The notes below the pieces were generated by a model that worked only from the letters and a program-made list of their open reading frames with translations, was not told the DNA's origin and did no database searches. Below, piece by piece: positions 60,632-64,000 of a DNA stretch of 64,000 bases; within the stretch, counting starts at the first letter, position 1; the number at the start of each line of letters is the position of its first letter. The stretch comes from Imperialibacter sp040222385. Its GTDB lineage: Bacteria; Bacteroidota; Bacteroidia; Cytophagales; Cyclobacteriaceae. The stretch is from the NCBI RefSeq assembly GCF_040222385.1, contig NZ_JAVKDF010000021.1, forward strand, positions 62,001 to 126,000, written 5' to 3'. The position numbers and the translations under genes were made by a program.

Positions 60632-61741
60632 ATGAGCAAAGAAGAAATAACGATCAAAGAAATTACTTCATACCTGGAGACTCTGGCTCCAAGGGCGTAT
60701 CAGGAGAGCTACGACAACGCTGGTTTGATAGTTGGAAACTCTTCTAATCGGGTCACGGGAGTGCTCATCTCCCTGGATGCCACAGAAGAAATTGTTGACG
60801 AAGCCATCGCCACAGGGTGTAATCTCATTGTCGCCCATCATCCGATTGTCTTCAAGGGACTTAAGACACTCACCGGAAGCAACTACGTGGAGCGAACAGT
60901 GATCAAGGCTATCCAACACGACGTTGCCATTTACGCCATCCACACAAATCTTGATAACGTACTAGATGGTGTCAACGCTGAAATCGCCAACATCATAGGA
61001 CTAGAGAATCTCAGGATACTGGCACCCAAATCAGGGATTCTTTCAAAAATTGTTACGTTTTGCCCAAAAGACAATACCGAAGAAGTTTTGGCAGCTTTGC
61101 ACGAAGCAGGCGCCGGACAAATCGGGAACTATGACCACTGTAGTTTCCGGGTAGCCGGAACAGGCAGCTTTCAACCAAATGATAAGGCGGTTCCCCACAT
61201 TGGCACCGCTCACCAGCTTGAGCTAGTACATGAAGATCGCCTGGAGTTAATCTTCCCATCGCATTTGAGTCCGGTGATCATAAGCACACTCCAAACGGCA
61301 CATCCCTATGAAGAGGTAGCTTATTATCTCTCTTCGCTGCAAAACCAAAACCAGGAAGTTGGATCGGGAATGATTGGCACTCTGCCGGAACCTACGGAGC
61401 CGGAAGATTTTCTGGGTCACCTTAAGCAAAAATTTGATCTTCAGGTGATAAAATACACGCCGGTCGACAAGAAGATACGTACAGTAGCAGTTTGCGGTGG
61501 GGCTGGAAGCTTCTTATTGGAAAGTGCCAAAAAACAATCAGCCGACGCATTTGTGACGTCCGATTTCAAATATCACGAGTATTTCGACGCCGAAGGCAAG
61601 GTACTGGTGGCTGATATTGGACACTATGAAAGTGAGGTCTCTACAAAAAACCTGCTTCATAGGAAATTAAAACAAAAATTCACTAATATTGCACTCCGTT
61701 TGTCTAAAGCAAACACAAACCCCGTCAGATATTACTTATAG
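60632..61741 (+). CDS. Nif3-like dinuclear metal centre protein
   Basis: A 369-residue member of the Nif3/YqfO (GTP cyclohydrolase I type 2 in some databases) family, toroidal hexamers with a two-metal site. The N-terminal half has YDNAGLIVGNSSNRVTGVLI and NLIVAHHPIVFKGLKTL near residues 62-78, where the HH pair binds metal, then YAIHTNLDNVLDGVN near 105. A central insertion (about 130-230) is the YqfO-type PII/CutA-like domain (FCPKDNTEEVLAALHEAGAG; AHPYEEVAYYLSSL). The C-terminal half supplies VADIGHYESE near 330 with the remaining His and Glu ligands. The zinc-ribbon gene follows after 6 bases. The cellular role is not established. Confidence 0.95.
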   Translation: MSKEEITIKEITSYLETLAPRAYQESYDNAGLIVGNSSNRVTGVLISLDATEEIVDEAIATGCNLIVAHHPIVFKGLKTLTGSNYVERTVIKAIQHDVAIYAIHTNLDNVLDGVNAEIANIIGLENLRILAPKSGILSKIVTFCPKDNTEEVLAALHEAGAGQIGNYDHCSFRVAGTGSFQPNDKAVPHIGTAHQLELVHEDRLELIFPSHLSPVIISTLQTAHPYEEVAYYLSSLQNQNQEVGSGMIGTLPEPTEPEDFLGHLKQKFDLQVIKYTPVDKKIRTVAVCGGAGSFLLESAKKQSADAFVTSDFKYHEYFDAEGKVLVADIGHYESEVSTKNLLHRKLKQKFTNIALRLSKANTNPVRYYL

Positions 61742-61747
61742 AACTGA

Positions 61748-62521
61748 ATGGAAAGCACCGTAGCACAAAAATTAGAATCGCTCAGCAACCTCCAAGAAAT
61801 TGATTCCAACCTCGACGAAATAAAAAAAATCAGGGGAGCACTTCCAGAAGAAGTGATGGACCTTGAGGATGAAATTGCCGGTTATGAGACCAGAGTTCAG
61901 AAGTTCAACCAGGATCTGGAAGAACTTGAAGGCTCTATTTCAGATAACAAAACCGCAATTAAGGACGCAGAAAAACTCATCAAAAAGTACGGTGAGCAGC
62001 AAATGAATGTCCGCAACAATCGTGAGTACGACGCAATCACCAAGGAGATTGAATTACAGCAGCTTGAAATACAAATTCTTGAAAAAAGGATCAAAGAGGC
62101 TTACGTAAAGATCGATACCAAAAAAGAAGAAATTCAAGGAACGAAGGACGTTCTTAGCGAACGCAGCAAAGACCTTGAAAGCAAGAAAAAGGAGCTTGAC
62201 GTCATCGTGAAAGAAAGCGAAGACGACGAAAAAGCCCTCAGCAAAAAGCGTGAAGCAGCGGCAGCTAAAATTGAAGAGCGATTGTTGAAGTCTTACGACA
62301 AGACAAGGGCTAACGCCGTAAATGGCTTAGCTGTTGTTCCTGTACGCAGAGGTGCTTGTGGCGGGTGTTTCAATATTGTTCCTCCTCAAAGACAAGCTGA
62401 CATCAGAGAGAAGAAAAAACTCATCGTATGTGAACACTGCGGTCGTATATTAGCAGGAGTTGATGACGAGATTGAAGAAGAAGACACAAAAGGTAAAACA
62501 ACAAAACGGACGAGAAAGTAA
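61748..62521 (+). CDS. Coiled-coil protein with C4 zinc ribbon
   Basis: A 257-residue cytoplasmic protein. Residues about 5-190 form a long antiparallel coiled coil (QKLESLSNLQEIDSNLDEIK to KIEERLLKSYDKTR). The C-terminal C4 zinc ribbon follows: RRGACGGCFNIVPPQ with two Cys near residue 204 and LIVCEHCGRILAG with two Cys near 231, then an acidic-basic tail. This is the zf-RING_7/CT398-like family, and its genes stand next to Nif3 genes in many bacteria, as here (6-base gap). In the known structural relative the coiled coil resembles partners of flagellar or nucleic-acid complexes; for this protein the role is unknown. Confidence 0.93.
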   Translation: MESTVAQKLESLSNLQEIDSNLDEIKKIRGALPEEVMDLEDEIAGYETRVQKFNQDLEELEGSISDNKTAIKDAEKLIKKYGEQQMNVRNNREYDAITKEIELQQLEIQILEKRIKEAYVKIDTKKEEIQGTKDVLSERSKDLESKKKELDVIVKESEDDEKALSKKREAAAAKIEERLLKSYDKTRANAVNGLAVVPVRRGACGGCFNIVPPQRQADIREKKKLIVCEHCGRILAGVDDEIEEEDTKGKTTKRTRK

Positions 62522-62550
62522 TTTCTTGGCATTCGTTTGTACCCCATATA

Positions 62551-62582
62551 AACAGGTGAGCCTCAAGGCTCGCCTGTTTTTG
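62551..62582 (+). terminator. Terminator-like hairpin overlapping the next gene's start
   Basis: AACAGGTGAGCC (62551-62562) pairs with GGCTCGCCTGTT (62567-62578) with one G-U pair and a TCAA loop, then TTTTTG. It stands 30 bases after the zinc-ribbon stop and has full terminator form. Yet the likely GTG start of the following protein (62556) is inside the left arm, so it may instead, or also, limit translation or act as an attenuator. Confidence 0.6.
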
Positions 62583-64000
62583 TTTGCGCTCCTGCCATTT
62601 TTTCACACCTCTGCCATGCAAACAGACCTTGGATGGCAACCCTCCGTGGTAGCAACCCACGAACTAATTCTACAATACAGGCTCTCTGAGGCCAAGCCCC
62701 TTCTGGCAACTCTCCCCAGCTCAGCAGAAAAAGCCTACCTCCTTAACCTCAGCGACTTTCTTCAGATGATCTACACTGAGGACGACAGCTTCTACGAAAA
62801 CTACCTCAGCAATCTCCATGAGAGAAGAACATGGATTGAGGAACTATCGGACGGTGATGCAGGAAAAGCCTTCTATTTGGCAGACATGAAATTGCAGGAA
62901 GCGCTATTTAAAATCAAATTTGGGGACTACCTGTCGGGACTTTACAGTTTGATGCAGGCCCACAACCAAATAGATGAGCTTCAAAACCGTGATGACAAAA
63001 TCCTCCCGTTCTTAAAGTCATCTGGTGTCATCAACATCCTCATTGGTCTCACGCCCGAAAAGTACGAATGGGCCATCCGGTTGATTGGTCTTCAGAGCGA
63101 TATCGCCAGGGGAATTGAACAACTCACTAGGCTTTCATCCAGTAACAGCCCGTTGGCTGACGAGGCCCTCATCATCCTTGGATACTTCTATGCCTACCCG
63201 CTTCATGAACCAGTCAAAGCAAGTGCCCTGTTTTCGCAAATCCTGGAAAAGCAACCCAATAGCACGCTTTCCCGATTTATGCTGGCCACTTCTCTCAACA
63301 AGGCGCACAAGGGCGAGCAGGCGTTGACCACCTTATCTAAAATCTCCGCAGATCAACAAAAAAAACTCGCTCCAGTATATTACCTTTTTGGCGACCTGTA
63401 TCTTGAAAAAATGGATATGGCAAAAGCCCGGGAGTACTACGCCATGTTCATCCAATCGTGTAATGGCGAGAGCTTCAAGAAAGATGCAATGAGCAAAATA
63501 GCCGCCTCCTATTACCTGGAAAACGACACACCCAGTGCAAATAGCTGGAGCGAAAAGGCTGCGAAAATGCAGCGAAGCACCACTGAACCAGACAGAAATG
63601 CGGATGTATTTCTAACAGAAATGAACCAATATCCGATCCCGCTGCTAAAGGCCAGACTTTTAACTGACGGAGGTTATTGGAAAGAAGCTCAGGGGCAACT
63701 GTCCGTTGCAAAACCATCGGAACTTGATGGAAAGTGGCTATGTGAATACTATTATCGCTTGGCGAGGCTCTATCATTTGCAAGGAGAAAATTTTGAAGCT
63801 ATCCCTCATTACCAACAGGCCTTGAAGCTCTCCGAACGGCAGCCGTGGTACATGGGTGCTAATGCTGCTTTACAGCTTGGGCTTATTATGAAGAATGCTG
63901 GGAAAGCCAAAGAAGCAAAATGGTATTTTGAAAAAGCAATGGCATTCGATAACCATCCTTACAAAGCCAGCATCGATTCGAGCGCTGAAAGGGAGCTAGC
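62556..64000 (+). CDS. Exported TPR protein, 3' end beyond the window
   Basis: The frame stays open from at least 62532 to the right edge, giving over 480 residues without a stop. Starting at GTG 62556 produces a convincing signal peptide (SLKARLFLFALLPFFHTSA, cleavage before MQTD). Alternatives are TTG 62580 and ATG 62616, the latter losing the signal. The mature part is helical with loose tetratricopeptide repeats: ADEALIILGYFYAYPLHEPV, VYYLFGDLYLEKMDMAKAREYY, and YYYRLARLYHLQGENFEAIPHYQQALKLS, cited here by their cores. The last repeat runs NAALQLGLIMKNAGKAKEAK. It is probably periplasmic. The reading direction matches the Nif3/zinc-ribbon pair, separated by the hairpin. The function is unknown. 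Confidence 0.8.
   Translation, partial: MSLKARLFLFALLPFFHTSAMQTDLGWQPSVVATHELILQYRLSEAKPLLATLPSSAEKAYLLNLSDFLQMIYTEDDSFYENYLSNLHERRTWIEELSDGDAGKAFYLADMKLQEALFKIKFGDYLSGLYSLMQAHNQIDELQNRDDKILPFLKSSGVINILIGLTPEKYEWAIRLIGLQSDIARGIEQLTRLSSSNSPLADEALIILGYFYAYPLHEPVKASALFSQILEKQPNSTLSRFMLATSLNKAHKGEQALTTLSKISADQQKKLAPVYYLFGDLYLEKMDMAKAREYYAMFIQSCNGESFKKDAMSKIAASYYLENDTPSANSWSEKAAKMQRSTTEPDRNADVFLTEMNQYPIPLLKARLLTDGGYWKEAQGQLSVAKPSELDGKWLCEYYYRLARLYHLQGENFEAIPHYQQALKLSERQPWYMGANAALQLGLIMKNAGKAKEAKWYFEKAMAFDNHPYKASIDSSAEREL

Overview
The window reads as ordinary chromosome from a marine-type member of the Bacteroidota, order Cytophagales. The evidence is the mix of families: PorP/SprF, a CHU_C (type B) and a Por-type (type A) sorting domain, DUF4159, DUF2141, a CarboxypepD_reg-like TonB-dependent receptor and the Bacteroidota 'putative porin'. 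The promoters fit too: several starts are preceded by the Bacteroidota -7 element TAnnTTTG and Shine-Dalgarno sequences are mostly absent. A genus such as Imperialibacter or Fulvivirga is a guess. I see no rRNA, tRNA, CRISPR array, prophage, transposase or plasmid gene. Genes are tightly packed on both strands.

Region by region. 1-5 kb: two tandem secreted paralogues, mscL, an aquaglyceroporin, then a HAD phosphatase/DUF4159 pair. 5-12 kb: smc, a Ca2+/Na+ antiporter, an MFS carrier and an AI-2E family permease. 12-17.3 kb: five same-strand genes for a TonB-dependent receptor, a DUF2141 protein, a periplasmic repeat protein and a LytS/LytTR two-component pair. 17.4-19.5 kb: an NTF2-like protein, a membrane-anchored AraC regulator and a DUF1579-like protein. 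19.5-24.9 kb: a leftward redox block with a D-2-hydroxyacid dehydrogenase (FAD plus Fe-S), an alanine-glyoxylate type aminotransferase and an AldO-like FAD oxidase lipoprotein. 25-26.9 kb: an acyl-CoA dehydrogenase behind a striking doubled palindrome.

27-32 kb: a conserved 476-residue protein of unknown function and an exported TPR-CHAT protein. 32-44.8 kb: a four-gene leftward operon that is the most unusual part of the window. It encodes a 2005-residue repeat fibre ending in an S74 autochaperone, a type B (CHU_C) cargo protein, a PorP/SprF protein, and a 1419-residue TPR-PD40-OmpA-LysM protein with an uncharacterised helical repeat. It looks like a dedicated type IX secretion/surface-fibre module. 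An intergenic region of about 1 kb lies upstream of it.

45.8-57 kb: an NSS-family transporter, a type A sorting-domain protein, a MacB-like permease, a TPR protein, an exported 'asparagine synthetase B'-like protein, a TauE/SafE permease, an SLC45-like carrier and an IorAB-type molybdenum oxidoreductase pair. 57-64 kb: MiaE, a porin coupled to LpxK, the classical Nif3/C4-zinc-ribbon pair, and a TPR protein cut by the right edge, whose probable GTG start lies inside a terminator-like hairpin.

Functional names rest on motifs, architecture and context read by eye; no database search was run.
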